64,000 nt of DNA from Pseudomonas lactis (GTDB lineage: Bacteria; Pseudomonadota; Gammaproteobacteria; Pseudomonadales; Pseudomonadaceae). Position 1 is the stretch's first letter. The number at the start of each line of letters is the position of its first letter. Position numbers and translations under genes: made by a program. The notes beneath the pieces are model-generated. The model searched no databases. It was not told the DNA's origin and saw only the letters and a list, made by a program, of their open reading frames with translations. Below, in pieces: positions 26,618-34,917 of the stretch. The stretch is taken from the NCBI RefSeq assembly GCF_001439845.1, contig NZ_JYLO01000011.1, positions 1 to 64,000 on the forward strand, read 5' to 3'.

Positions 26618-26689
26618 ATCGCAGGCAAGCCAGCTCCCACACTTGAAGGTATTCACACATCCACATGTGGGAGCTGGCTTGCCTGCGAT
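26618..26689. repeat. REPIN, class B, short spacer
   Basis: ATCGCAGGCAAGCCAGCTCC and its inverse are separated by only ~24 bases; the arms are in the outward arrangement compared with the element at 22381. It fills the gap between convergent genes. Confidence 0.88.
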
Positions 26690-26702
26690 AGCTATCTGGC
26701 AG

Positions 26703-27086
26703 TCACTGCTGATCGGCCTGATACGCCTCAATCACTTCCTGCGCCGCCCGAAATGCATCAATCGCCGCCGGCACCCCGGCATACACCGCGCAATGCAGCA
26801 GCGCTTCGCGAATCTCTTCAACCGTACAGCCATTATTCAGCGCACCGCGCACATGCCCCTTGAGTTCCTGCGAGCACTTGAGGGCGGTGAGGGCGGCGAG
26901 GGTGATCAGGCTGCGGGTCTTGAGTGGCAAGCCTTCGCGGTTCCAGACGCTGCCCCATGCGTGCTCATTGACGAAGTCCTGCAGCGGTTGGGTGAACGCC
27001 GTTGCATTGCCCAGGGCGCGGTCGACGAACGCATCGCCCATGACTTGGCGACGCACTTCAACCCCTGGCTTTTTCTGATCGGTCAT
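26703..27086 (-). CDS. Carboxymuconolactone decarboxylase family protein (PcaC-like)
   Basis: A 127-residue all-helical protein. VRRQVMGDAFVDRAL, HAWGSVWNREGL and RSLITLAALTAL resemble 4-carboxymuconolactone decarboxylase (PcaC) of the protocatechuate pathway. The AhpD-type CxxC redox pair is absent, consistent with PcaC rather than a peroxidase partner. No other pca gene is near, so the reaction is uncertain; it may be a PcaC paralogue acting on another lactone. Its start overlaps the end of the exchanger gene by 4 bases, so the two are translationally coupled. Confidence 0.8.
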   Translation of the reverse strand: MTDQKKPGVEVRRQVMGDAFVDRALGNATAFTQPLQDFVNEHAWGSVWNREGLPLKTRSLITLAALTALKCSQELKGHVRGALNNGCTVEEIREALLHCAVYAGVPAAIDAFRAAQEVIEAYQADQQ

Positions 27087-28177
27087 TGCGATTCCCTCTT
27101 GTGTTGGCGGTGCCAGGCGCGCAGTGAGGTGAATAACAGCAGAGCGCCTAACGCCGGCAGGACGTAATACAGCATCAATTGTTCAAGCTTGTTGGCCAGC
27201 GGCATGCCGGTGGTGAACGCCATCACATGCAGGCCGTAGGCCAGGTACAGCCCCAGCAGCACCACCCCTTCGATGCGTGTTACCCGGTAGCCGGTATAGA
27301 ACACCGGCAGGCACAGGATGATGGCGCCGAGCATCACCGGTAAATCGAAGTCCAGGGCGTTGGGCGATACCGACAGCGGTGTCGGCGCCACCAGGGCGGT
27401 AAAACCCAGCACGCCGAGCAGGTTGAACAGGTTGCTGCCGATCACGTTGCCCACGGCGATCTCCCGTTCGCCACGCAAGGCGGCGATCAGCGACGTGGCC
27501 AGGCACGGCAGCGAGGTGCCGACGCCGATCAACGTGAGGCCGATGACGCGCTCCGATAATCCGAGATCGCCCGCCACCTCAACCGCTGCGCCGAGCAACA
27601 AATGCCCGGCCAGCACCAGCACCAGCAAGCCGCCGAGCATCAGCAGCACACTGCTCAGCCATGGCGCTTTGGCCACGGTGTCGAGGGTGCGCGGGCGGCG
27701 GGAGTGGCGTGTCTGGTAATGCAATACGCCCAGGTAAGCCAGCAGCGCCACCAGCAGCACGGCGCCATCGAAGGGCGTCAGCATTTCATTGGCGGCCAGG
27801 ATAAACACCAGCAGGCCGGCGACGATCATCACCGGGATATCCACGCGCACCAGCTGCCGCGAGACTCGCAGTGGAATGATCAGTGCGGACAAGCCCAGGG
27901 TCACGAGGATATTGAAGATGCTGCTGCCGATGACGCTGCCTACGGCAATGTCCGTGTTGCCAGCCAGCGTGGCCTGCAGGCTGACGGTCATCTGTGGCGC
28001 ACTGCTGCCGAAGGCGACGATGCTCAAGCCGATGATCAGTGGCCGCACCTTGAGGCTGGCCGCCAGGCGCACCGCAGCGCGCACCAGGATTTCAGCGCCG
28101 ACGATCAGCAAGATCAGGCCGCCCACCAGTTCGAGCAGGCTCCAGGGCGATAGGGCGTTCAATCCGAAAATGCTCAA
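27083..28177 (-). CDS. Calcium/sodium antiporter (CaCA family, YrbG-like)
   Basis: A 364-residue inner-membrane exchanger built from two homologous halves. The signature alpha-repeats are visible: GSSAPQMTVSLQA... GSSIFNILVTLG in the first half and GVGTSLPCLATSL... GSNLFNLLGVLG in the second. Both contain the paired acidic/Ser positions of the ion path, although the usual acidic residue of the GSSxPE motif reads Q in the first copy and C in the second, which may alter ion choice. Probably co-transcribed with the upstream RlpA-like gene and the downstream PcaC-like gene. Confidence 0.85.
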   Translation of the reverse strand: MSIFGLNALSPWSLLELVGGLILLIVGAEILVRAAVRLAASLKVRPLIIGLSIVAFGSSAPQMTVSLQATLAGNTDIAVGSVIGSSIFNILVTLGLSALIIPLRVSRQLVRVDIPVMIVAGLLVFILAANEMLTPFDGAVLLVALLAYLGVLHYQTRHSRRPRTLDTVAKAPWLSSVLLMLGGLLVLVLAGHLLLGAAVEVAGDLGLSERVIGLTLIGVGTSLPCLATSLIAALRGEREIAVGNVIGSNLFNLLGVLGFTALVAPTPLSVSPNALDFDLPVMLGAIILCLPVFYTGYRVTRIEGVVLLGLYLAYGLHVMAFTTGMPLANKLEQLMLYYVLPALGALLLFTSLRAWHRQHKRESQ

Positions 28178-28188
28178 GGCTGCCTCGA

Positions 28189-28560
28189 TCAGTTGTTCAG
28201 GGCTTGCACGCGAACCCGCGCGGTACCGCTGCTCAGCATGCGCAGTTGCTCGGCAGCCTTGCGTGAAAGGTCGATCAGGCGGCCACGGGTATGCGGGCCG
28301 CGATCATTGATACGCACCACGACAGAACGGTTGTTGTCGAGGTTGGTCACCTTGACCTGGGTGCCGAAGGGCAGGCGCCGATGGGCGGCGGTCAAGGCGT
28401 TCTGGTTGAAAGGTTCACCGCTGGCAGTTCTCTTGCCATGGTGCTTGGCGCCGTAATAGGACGCGGTGCCGGTTTCGTCGTAGCCGTTGGGGTCGATGAG
28501 GCCGCTGGTGCAACCGGCCAGCAGGGAGGACAAGGCCAGGAGGCCGAGTAGACGCTTCAT
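28189..28560 (-). CDS. RlpA-like septal ring lipoprotein (double-psi beta barrel)
   Basis: A 123-residue predicted lipoprotein with a signal peptide and lipobox LLAGC (Cys ~16). The mature part is a double-psi beta barrel: TGTASYYGAKHHGKRTASGE, AHRRLPFGT, and VRINDRGPHTRGRLIDLS with the conserved Asp of RlpA lytic transglycosylases. It lacks the C-terminal SPOR domain of full RlpA. ATG at 28560 starts the signal peptide. A repeat element occupies the region just upstream. Confidence 0.85.
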   Translation of the reverse strand: MKRLLGLLALSSLLAGCTSGLIDPNGYDETGTASYYGAKHHGKRTASGEPFNQNALTAAHRRLPFGTQVKVTNLDNNRSVVVRINDRGPHTRGRLIDLSRKAAEQLRMLSSGTARVRVQALNN

Positions 28561-28578
28561 TTCAAGATGTCCCCGTTG

Positions 28579-28685
28579 GATCGTTCCCACGCTCTGCGTG
28601 GGAATGCAGCTGGTGACGCTACGCGTCACAAAAGCGGACGCGGAGCGTCCCGTGAGACGTTCCCACGCAGAGCGTGGGAACGATC
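28579..28685. repeat. Class C inverted repeat element
   Basis: Outer arms GATCGTTCCCACGCTCTGCG and inverse; inner arms GTGACGCTACGCGTCAC and GACGCGGAGCGTC. It fits into the gap between gatB (stop at 28691) and the start of the RlpA-like gene (28560), 18 bases from that start codon. Confidence 0.9.
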
Positions 28686-28690
28686 ATGGA

Positions 28691-30136
28691 TCAGCCTTCG
28701 AGCTTGCTTTTGAGCAGTTCGTTCACCTGTTGCGGGTTGGCTTTGCCCTTGGAGGCTTTCATCGCCTGGCCGACAAAGAAGCCGAACATCTTGCCGCGCT
28801 TGGCTTCGTCTGCCGCGCGGTATTGCTCGACCTGCTCGGCATTGGCCGCGAGCATTTCATCGAGTACGGCCGAGATGGCGCCGCTGTCGGTGACTTGCTT
28901 GAGGCCACGCTTTTCGATGATCTCGTCGGCACTGCCTTCACCGGCGGCCATCGCTTCGAACACAGTCTTGGCAATTTTGCCGGAGATGGTGTTGTCCTTG
29001 ATGCGCAGCAGCATGCCACCCAGTTGTTCGGCGGTGACCGGCGCTTCGTCGATTTCCAGGCCCTGTTTGTTCAACAGGCTGCCCAGTTCGACCATCACCC
29101 AGTTGGCCGCCAGCTTGGCGTCGCCGGCAATGCTCACGACTTTTTCGAAGTAGTTGGCTTGTTCGCGGCTGGAAGCCAATACGCTGGCATCGTAGACCGA
29201 CAGGCCGAACTGTTCCTGGAAGCGTTCGCGTTTTTGCTGCGGCAGTTCCGGCAGGGTGGCGCGGATGTCATTGAGGAAGGAATCCTCCAGCACCACCGGC
29301 AACAGGTCCGGGTCGGGGAAGTAGCGGTAGTCGTTGGCTTCCTCCTTGCTGCGCATGGCGCGGGTTTCGTCTTTGTTCGGGTCGTACAGGCGCGTTTGCT
29401 GGATCACCTTGCCGCCGTCTTCGATCAGCTCGATCTGGCGACGCACTTCGCTGTTGATCGCCTTCTCGATGAAGCGGAACGAGTTGACGTTCTTGATCTC
29501 GCAGCGGGTGCCGAACTCAACCTGACCCTTGGGGCGGATTGACACGTTGCAGTCGCAACGCAGCGAGCCTTCGGCCATGTTGCCGTCGCAGATGCCCAGG
29601 TAGCGCACCAGCGCGTGGATGGTCTTGACGTAGGCCACGGCTTCCTTGGCGCTGCGCATGTCCGGCTCGGACACGATCTCCAGCAGCGGCGTGCCGGCAC
29701 GGTTCAGGTCGATACCGGTCGCGCCCGGGAATTCTTCGTGCAGGCTTTTGCCGGCGTCTTCTTCCAGGTGCGCACGGGTGACGCCGACACGCTTGATGGT
29801 GCCGTCTTCCAGGGGAATGTCCAGGTGGCCCTTGCCGACAATCGGCAGTTCCATCTGGCTGATCTGGTAGCCCTTGGGCAGGTCCGGGTAGAAGTAGTTC
29901 TTGCGCGCAAACACGTTGTGCTGGCCGATCTCGGCGTCAATCGCCAGGCCGAACATCACCGCCATGCGCACCGCTTCCTGGTTCAGCACCGGCAGCACGC
30001 CGGGCATGCCCAGGTCTACCAGGCTGGCCTGGGTATTGGGCTCAGAGCCGAACGTGGTGGCGCTACCGGAGAAAATCTTCGATTGGGTGGCGAGCTGGGT
30101 ATGAATCTCCAGCCCGATCACAACTTCCCATTGCAT
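28691..30136 (-). CDS. gatB: Asp/Glu-tRNA amidotransferase subunit B
   Basis: A 481-residue subunit of GatCAB, which converts misacylated Glu-tRNA-Gln and Asp-tRNA-Asn to the amidated forms. The catalytic kinase cradle has the EVVIGLEIHTQL start, SLVDLGMPGVLPVLN and DYRYFPDPDLLP; the C-terminal ~130 residues form the helical and YqeY-like tRNA-binding domains. It is third in the gatC-gatA-gatB operon, 10 bases after gatA. Confidence 0.97.
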   Translation of the reverse strand: MQWEVVIGLEIHTQLATQSKIFSGSATTFGSEPNTQASLVDLGMPGVLPVLNQEAVRMAVMFGLAIDAEIGQHNVFARKNYFYPDLPKGYQISQMELPIVGKGHLDIPLEDGTIKRVGVTRAHLEEDAGKSLHEEFPGATGIDLNRAGTPLLEIVSEPDMRSAKEAVAYVKTIHALVRYLGICDGNMAEGSLRCDCNVSIRPKGQVEFGTRCEIKNVNSFRFIEKAINSEVRRQIELIEDGGKVIQQTRLYDPNKDETRAMRSKEEANDYRYFPDPDLLPVVLEDSFLNDIRATLPELPQQKRERFQEQFGLSVYDASVLASSREQANYFEKVVSIAGDAKLAANWVMVELGSLLNKQGLEIDEAPVTAEQLGGMLLRIKDNTISGKIAKTVFEAMAAGEGSADEIIEKRGLKQVTDSGAISAVLDEMLAANAEQVEQYRAADEAKRGKMFGFFVGQAMKASKGKANPQQVNELLKSKLEG

Positions 30137-30146
30137 AGTGTTCTCC

Positions 30147-31598
30147 TCAGAAGCCGGTAGGGGTGCGGGTGTGCCAGTCGGTGTTCAACTGGTACTGGTG
30201 CGCCACATTGAGCAGGCGGCCTTCCTGGAAATACGGGGCGAGCAATTGTACGCCCACCGGCAGGCCATCGACGAAACCTGCGGGCATGGACAAGCCCGGC
30301 AAGCCCGCGAGGTTGGCGGTGATGGTGTAGAGGTCTTCCAGGTACTCGGCGATCGGGTCGCCGGTCTTGGCGCCGATCTTCCACGCCAGGTTCGGCGCGG
30401 TCGGGCCGAGGATCACATCGACTTCTTCAAAGGCGGCCATGAAGTCGTTCTTGATCAGGCGACGGATTTTTTGCGCCTTGAGGTAGTACGCGTCGTAGTA
30501 GCCGGCCGACAGGGCGTAGGCGCCGACCATGATCCGGCGCTGCACTTCACTGCCGAAGCCTTCGCCACGGGAGCGTTTGTACAGGTCGGTGAGGTCTTTC
30601 GGGTTTTCGCAGCGATAGCCGAAGCGCACGCCGTCGAAACGCGACAGGTTGGAAGACGCCTCTGCTGGCGCGATCACGTAGTAGGCGGGAATCGCATGCT
30701 GGTTGTTCGGCAGGCTGATTTCCTTGATCACGGCGCCAAGTTTTTCCAGCTCTTTGATGCTGTTTTGCACCAGATCGGCGATACGCGGGTCGAGGCCGGC
30801 GCTGAAGTATTCCTTCGGCACGCCGATGCGCAGGCCCTTGATCGAGGTGTTCAGGCTGGCGCTGTAGTCCGGCACGGGCTCGTCGATGCTGGTGGAGTCC
30901 TGTTTATCGAAGCCTGCCATGCCTTGTAACAATATTGCGCAGTCTTCAGCGGTGCGTGCCAACGGGCCGCCCTGATCGAGGCTGGACGCATAGGCAATCA
31001 TGCCCCAGCGAGACACACGACCGTAGGTCGGCTTCAGGCCGGTGAGGTTGGTGAAGGCCGCTGGCTGGCGGATCGAACCGCCAGTGTCGGTGGCGGTAGC
31101 GGCGGGCAGGAAGCGCGCGGCCACGGCCGCCGCCGAACCACCGGACGAACCACCCGGCACGTGTTCCAGGTTCCACGGGTTTTTCACCGCGCCGTAGTAG
31201 CTCGACTCGTTGGCCGAGCCCATGGCGAATTCGTCCATGTTGGTCTTGCCCAGGGTCACGGCACCGGCAGCGGCCAGCTTGGCGACCACAGTGGCGTCGT
31301 AGGGCGCCTTGAAGTTGTCGAGCATCTTCGAGCCGCAGCTGGTGCGAATGCCCTGGGTGCAGAACAGGTCCTTGTGGGCGATCGGTGCGCCAAGCAGCGC
31401 GCCGTTCTCACCGTTGGCGCGACGGGCGTCGGCGGCCTTGGCCTGGCTCAGGGCCAGCTCCTCGGTGAGGCTGATGAAGCTGTTGACCTTCGGATCGAGC
31501 GCGGCGATACGCGCCAGCAAGGTCTGGGTCAGCTCTTCGCTGGAAAACGATTTGTCGGCGAGACCGCGGGCGATCTCGGCCAGAGTCATGTGATGCAT
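30147..31598 (-). CDS. gatA: Asp/Glu-tRNA amidotransferase subunit A
   Basis: A 483-residue amidase-signature enzyme that releases ammonia from glutamine for GatB. The Ser-cisSer-Lys triad region is seen: Lys in PIAHKDLFC, GSSGGSAAAVAARF, and the nucleophile in DTGGSIRQPAA. Standard length, no defects. The start MHHMTLAEIARGL has a GGAAAGAG site. gatC lies 16 bases upstream. Confidence 0.97.
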   Translation of the reverse strand: MHHMTLAEIARGLADKSFSSEELTQTLLARIAALDPKVNSFISLTEELALSQAKAADARRANGENGALLGAPIAHKDLFCTQGIRTSCGSKMLDNFKAPYDATVVAKLAAAGAVTLGKTNMDEFAMGSANESSYYGAVKNPWNLEHVPGGSSGGSAAAVAARFLPAATATDTGGSIRQPAAFTNLTGLKPTYGRVSRWGMIAYASSLDQGGPLARTAEDCAILLQGMAGFDKQDSTSIDEPVPDYSASLNTSIKGLRIGVPKEYFSAGLDPRIADLVQNSIKELEKLGAVIKEISLPNNQHAIPAYYVIAPAEASSNLSRFDGVRFGYRCENPKDLTDLYKRSRGEGFGSEVQRRIMVGAYALSAGYYDAYYLKAQKIRRLIKNDFMAAFEEVDVILGPTAPNLAWKIGAKTGDPIAEYLEDLYTITANLAGLPGLSMPAGFVDGLPVGVQLLAPYFQEGRLLNVAHQYQLNTDWHTRTPTGF

Positions 31599-31614
31599 GA
31601 AAGGCTCTTTCCCT

Positions 31615-31902
31615 TTAGTCGATGACTTTCGGAACCAGGTACAGGCCGTTTTCGACCGCTGGCGCGATGGACTGGTAGGCCTCGCGATTATTGCGTTCGG
31701 TCACGACGTCTGCGCGCAGGCGCTGGCTGGCTTCCAGTGGGTGAGCCAGGGGCTCGATGCCGTCGGTATTCACGGCTTGCATTTGGTCGACCAGCCCGAG
31801 AATGCTGTTCAGGGCTGCGGTGGTCTGTGGAAGATCGGCATCATTAAGGCCAAGCGAGGCCAAATGTGCGATTTTTTCCACGTCGGAGCGTTCAAGCGCC
31901 AT
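31615..31902 (-). CDS. gatC: Asp/Glu-tRNA amidotransferase subunit C
   Basis: A 95-residue clamp subunit that wraps around GatA and GatB. It begins MALERSDVEKIAHLASLGL and has the family GLVDQMQAVNTDGIEPLAHP motif. It is the first gene of gatCAB and diverges from mreB, with 210 bases between the starts for both promoters. Confidence 0.95.
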   Translation of the reverse strand: MALERSDVEKIAHLASLGLNDADLPQTTAALNSILGLVDQMQAVNTDGIEPLAHPLEASQRLRADVVTERNNREAYQSIAPAVENGLYLVPKVID

Positions 31903-32112
31903 GGGATTCTCCAGTGGAAAACAGAACGGAGGGCGTCCGTGTGTTAGATTGTCGGAACACTACCGCATTTCTACGGTCATAAGGCCGCGATTGTGGGGGT
32001 TGGTGCACAGAAAGTCGGCCAATTTAGCACATTGGCGCCTTGCCCAAAATCCCTGTCGTTGTTAGAGTTTGCCGCACTTTTTTACCCACGCGTTGCCTAG
32101 GGTCCTTTCCCC

Positions 32113-33150
32113 ATGTTCAAGAAACTGCGTGGCATGTTTTCCAGCGATCTCTCCATTGACCTGGGCACTGCCAACACCCTTATTTACGTGCGCGAGCGCG
32201 GTATCGTTCTGAATGAGCCATCGGTTGTGGCCATTCGGACCCATGGTAATCAGAAAAGTGTCGTTGCCGTTGGCACCGAGGCCAAGCGCATGCTCGGCCG
32301 TACACCAGGCAATATTGCTGCCATTCGTCCGATGAAGGATGGCGTGATCGCCGATTTCAGCGTCTGCGAAAAGATGCTGCAGTACTTCATCAACAAGGTT
32401 CACGAAAACAGTTTTCTGCAGCCCAGCCCTCGCGTGCTGATCTGCGTTCCGTGCAAGTCCACCCAGGTTGAGCGTCGCGCCATCCGTGAATCGGCCCTTG
32501 GCGCCGGTGCCCGTGAAGTCTTCCTGATCGAAGAACCGATGGCCGCTGCGATCGGTGCCGGCCTGCCGGTTGAGGAAGCACGCGGTTCGATGGTGGTGGA
32601 TATCGGTGGTGGTACCACCGAAATCGCCCTGATTTCCCTGAACGGTGTGGTGTATGCCGAATCCGTACGCGTGGGCGGTGACCGTTTCGACGAAGCGATC
32701 ATCACGTATGTGCGTCGTAACTACGGCAGCCTGATCGGCGAATCCACCGCCGAGCGCATCAAGCAGGAAATCGGCACCGCTTACCCAGGCGGTGAAGTGC
32801 GCGAAGTCGATGTGCGCGGTCGCAACCTGGCCGAAGGCGTTCCACGTGCCTTCACCCTGAACTCCAATGAAGTGCTGGAGGCTCTGCAAGAGTCCCTGGC
32901 CACCATAGTTCAGGCGGTGAAAAGCGCCCTGGAGCAATCGCCGCCGGAGCTGGCTTCCGATATCGCCGAGTGTGGCCTGGTACTGACCGGTGGTGGCGCC
33001 TTGCTGCGCGACCTCGACAAGTTGCTGGCCCAGGAAACCGGCCTGCCGGTGATCGTCGCCGAAGACCCGCTGACCTGTGTTGCCCGTGGCGGTGGTCGTG
33101 CGCTGGAAATGATGGATAAACACACCATGGACCTGCTCTCCAGCGAATAA
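32113..33150 (+). CDS. mreB: Rod shape-determining actin-like protein MreB
   Basis: A 345-residue bacterial actin that guides lateral wall synthesis. The phosphate-1 motif SIDLGTANTLIY, the phosphate-2 motif VVDIGGGTTEIAL and the adenosine motif VLTGGGALLRDLDKLL are intact. The N-terminal MFKKLRGMFSSD is the usual amphipathic membrane-binding helix of Gram-negative MreB. A hairpin separates it from mreC. Confidence 0.98.
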   Translation: MFKKLRGMFSSDLSIDLGTANTLIYVRERGIVLNEPSVVAIRTHGNQKSVVAVGTEAKRMLGRTPGNIAAIRPMKDGVIADFSVCEKMLQYFINKVHENSFLQPSPRVLICVPCKSTQVERRAIRESALGAGAREVFLIEEPMAAAIGAGLPVEEARGSMVVDIGGGTTEIALISLNGVVYAESVRVGGDRFDEAIITYVRRNYGSLIGESTAERIKQEIGTAYPGGEVREVDVRGRNLAEGVPRAFTLNSNEVLEALQESLATIVQAVKSALEQSPPELASDIAECGLVLTGGGALLRDLDKLLAQETGLPVIVAEDPLTCVARGGGRALEMMDKHTMDLLSSE

Positions 33151-33180
33151 GATTGCCTGGATGGTTCATGCTTCGTCGGC

Positions 33181-33204
33181 AGGCAGCACTTTGCAGTGCT
33201 GCCT
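33181..33204 (+). terminator. Intercistronic hairpin between mreB and mreC
   Basis: A perfect 10-bp stem AGGCAGCACT / AGTGCTGCCT with a TTGC loop. No clean T-run follows, so it may stabilise the mreB end or attenuate rather than terminate. Confidence 0.5.
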
Positions 33205-33289
33205 GTTGGCGTTTATCTTCTTCAATCTGCATCCAGGCCGGTTTGATGCCGTATGAATAAAGAGAACATTTGCCTGGGAGGAGCGGCTT

Positions 33290-34378
33290 ATTAAACCGCT
33301 TTTCGCCAAAGGCCCCTCATTGGGTGTGCGCTTATTGGTGCTGACCGTGCTTTCGGTCGCGCTGATGGTGGTCGATGCCCGCTTTGCACTGCTCAAGCCG
33401 GTGCGTAGCCAGATGTCGCTGGTGTTGATGCAGACCTACTGGATCACCGACCTGCCGCAACGTCTATTCCAGGGTGTGTCCAGCCAATTTGGCAGCCGCA
33501 CCGAACTGGTCGCCGAGAACGAAAAACTCAAGACTGAAAACCTGCTGTTGCAGGGGCGCATGCAAAAGCTGGCGGCCCTCACCGAGCAGAACGTTCGGCT
33601 GCGCGAGTTGCTCAATTCTTCCGCGCTGGTCAACGAAAAGGTCGAAGTGGCCGAACTGATCGGCATGGACCCCAACCCCTTTACCCACCGCATCATCATC
33701 AACAAGGGTGAGCGCGACGGTGTGGTGCTTGGACAGCCGGTGCTCGACGCCCGTGGCCTGATGGGCCAGGTGGTGGAGTTGATGCCCTACACCTCGCGGG
33801 TGCTGTTGCTGACGGACACTACCCATAGCATCCCGGTACAGGTCAACCGTAACGGCTTGCGCGCGATTGCCAGCGGCACCGGTAACCCGGAGCGTCTGGA
33901 ACTGCGCCATGTGGCCGACACTGCGGATATCAAGGAAGGTGACCTGCTGGTCAGTTCTGGCCTGGGCCAGCGCTTCCCGGCGGGTTATCCGGTGGCGACG
34001 GTCAAGGAAGTGATCCACGATTCCGGCCAGCCGTTCGCTATCGTTCGGGCGGTACCGACTGCCGCGCTGAACCGCAGCCGTTACCTGCTGTTGGTGTTCA
34101 GCGACAACCGCACCCCGGAAGAGCGCGCCAACGACGCCGCCCAGGCCCAGGAAGCGGAAGACCAGCAGAATGGTACCGCGCCTATCGTGCCGGCCACGGT
34201 GCCGAAACCGGCTTTCGTCGGTCCGCCTGCCCCTGCGGCAACAACTGCACCGGCACCGGCGGCAACGCCCGCTCAACCGGCAGCGCACAACGCGCGCCCG
34301 GCTAAGCCGGCTGTAGCCAAACCCCCGGCCACTGCGCCGAGCACCGCTCCGACCACCACACGGCAGAGGGAGCAATAA
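33290..34378 (+). CDS. mreC: Rod shape-determining protein MreC
   Basis: About 362 residues: a short cytoplasmic start, one membrane helix (LLVLTVLSVALMVV), a coiled coil (ELVAENEKLKTENLLLQGRMQKL) and the periplasmic beta domain, ending in a long Ala/Pro-rich tail (residues ~285-362) that looks disordered. The frame has no ATG, GTG or TTG between the upstream stop at 33254 and TTG at 33320. GGGAGGAG (33276-33283) stands six bases before ATT at 33290, giving IKPLFAKGPSLGVR, so ATT is the likely start; TTG 33320 is the alternative. mreD overlaps its stop by one base. Confidence 0.9.
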   Translation: MKPLFAKGPSLGVRLLVLTVLSVALMVVDARFALLKPVRSQMSLVLMQTYWITDLPQRLFQGVSSQFGSRTELVAENEKLKTENLLLQGRMQKLAALTEQNVRLRELLNSSALVNEKVEVAELIGMDPNPFTHRIIINKGERDGVVLGQPVLDARGLMGQVVELMPYTSRVLLLTDTTHSIPVQVNRNGLRAIASGTGNPERLELRHVADTADIKEGDLLVSSGLGQRFPAGYPVATVKEVIHDSGQPFAIVRAVPTAALNRSRYLLLVFSDNRTPEERANDAAQAQEAEDQQNGTAPIVPATVPKPAFVGPPAPAATTAPAPAATPAQPAAHNARPAKPAVAKPPATAPSTAPTTTRQREQ

Positions 34379-34866
34379 TGGCCGGTACTCATTCACGCAA
34401 TGGCTGGATCGTCTGGCTGACCTTCGCCATCGGCTTGCTGCTCAGCGTTTCGCCGCTGCCGCAGTTTATGGAAATCCTGCGCCCGCTCTGGCTGGCCTTG
34501 TTGCTGGCGTTCTGGTCATTGAACCTGCCGCACAAGGTGGGCATGGTCACGGCGATGTGCCTGGGGTTGGCCGAAGATGTGCTGTATGGCACCTTGCTGG
34601 GCCAGAACGCGTTGATCCTCACCCTGATTACCTTTCTGGTGCTGTCGTTGCAACAGCGCTTGCGCATGTTCCCGATGTGGCAGCAGTGTTTGGTGATCCT
34701 GGTGATCTTCGGCCTGGCGCAGTTGGTGCAACTGTGGCTCAGCGCGTTGACTGGCAACCGCCAGCCGACCCTGGCGCTGGTCTTGCCGGCGCTGGTCAGC
34801 GCCTTGTTGTGGCCCTGGATCAGTTTTGGCCTGCGTGGGCTGCGTCGTCGCTATAAAATCAATTGA
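34378..34866 (+). CDS. mreD: Rod shape-determining protein MreD
   Basis: A 162-residue inner-membrane protein with five to six helices and a basic C-terminus (GLRGLRRRYKIN), the standard size for MreD. It works with MreC, RodA and PBP2 in the elongasome. Its ATG is nested in the mreC stop (TAATG), so translation is coupled. Confidence 0.93.
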   Translation: MAGTHSRNGWIVWLTFAIGLLLSVSPLPQFMEILRPLWLALLLAFWSLNLPHKVGMVTAMCLGLAEDVLYGTLLGQNALILTLITFLVLSLQQRLRMFPMWQQCLVILVIFGLAQLVQLWLSALTGNRQPTLALVLPALVSALLWPWISFGLRGLRRRYKIN

Positions 34867-34917
34867 ATGGATTGCGAGGCTCTGCCTGGTTATCGAACCC
34901 CACAGGGAGAGGCTGCA

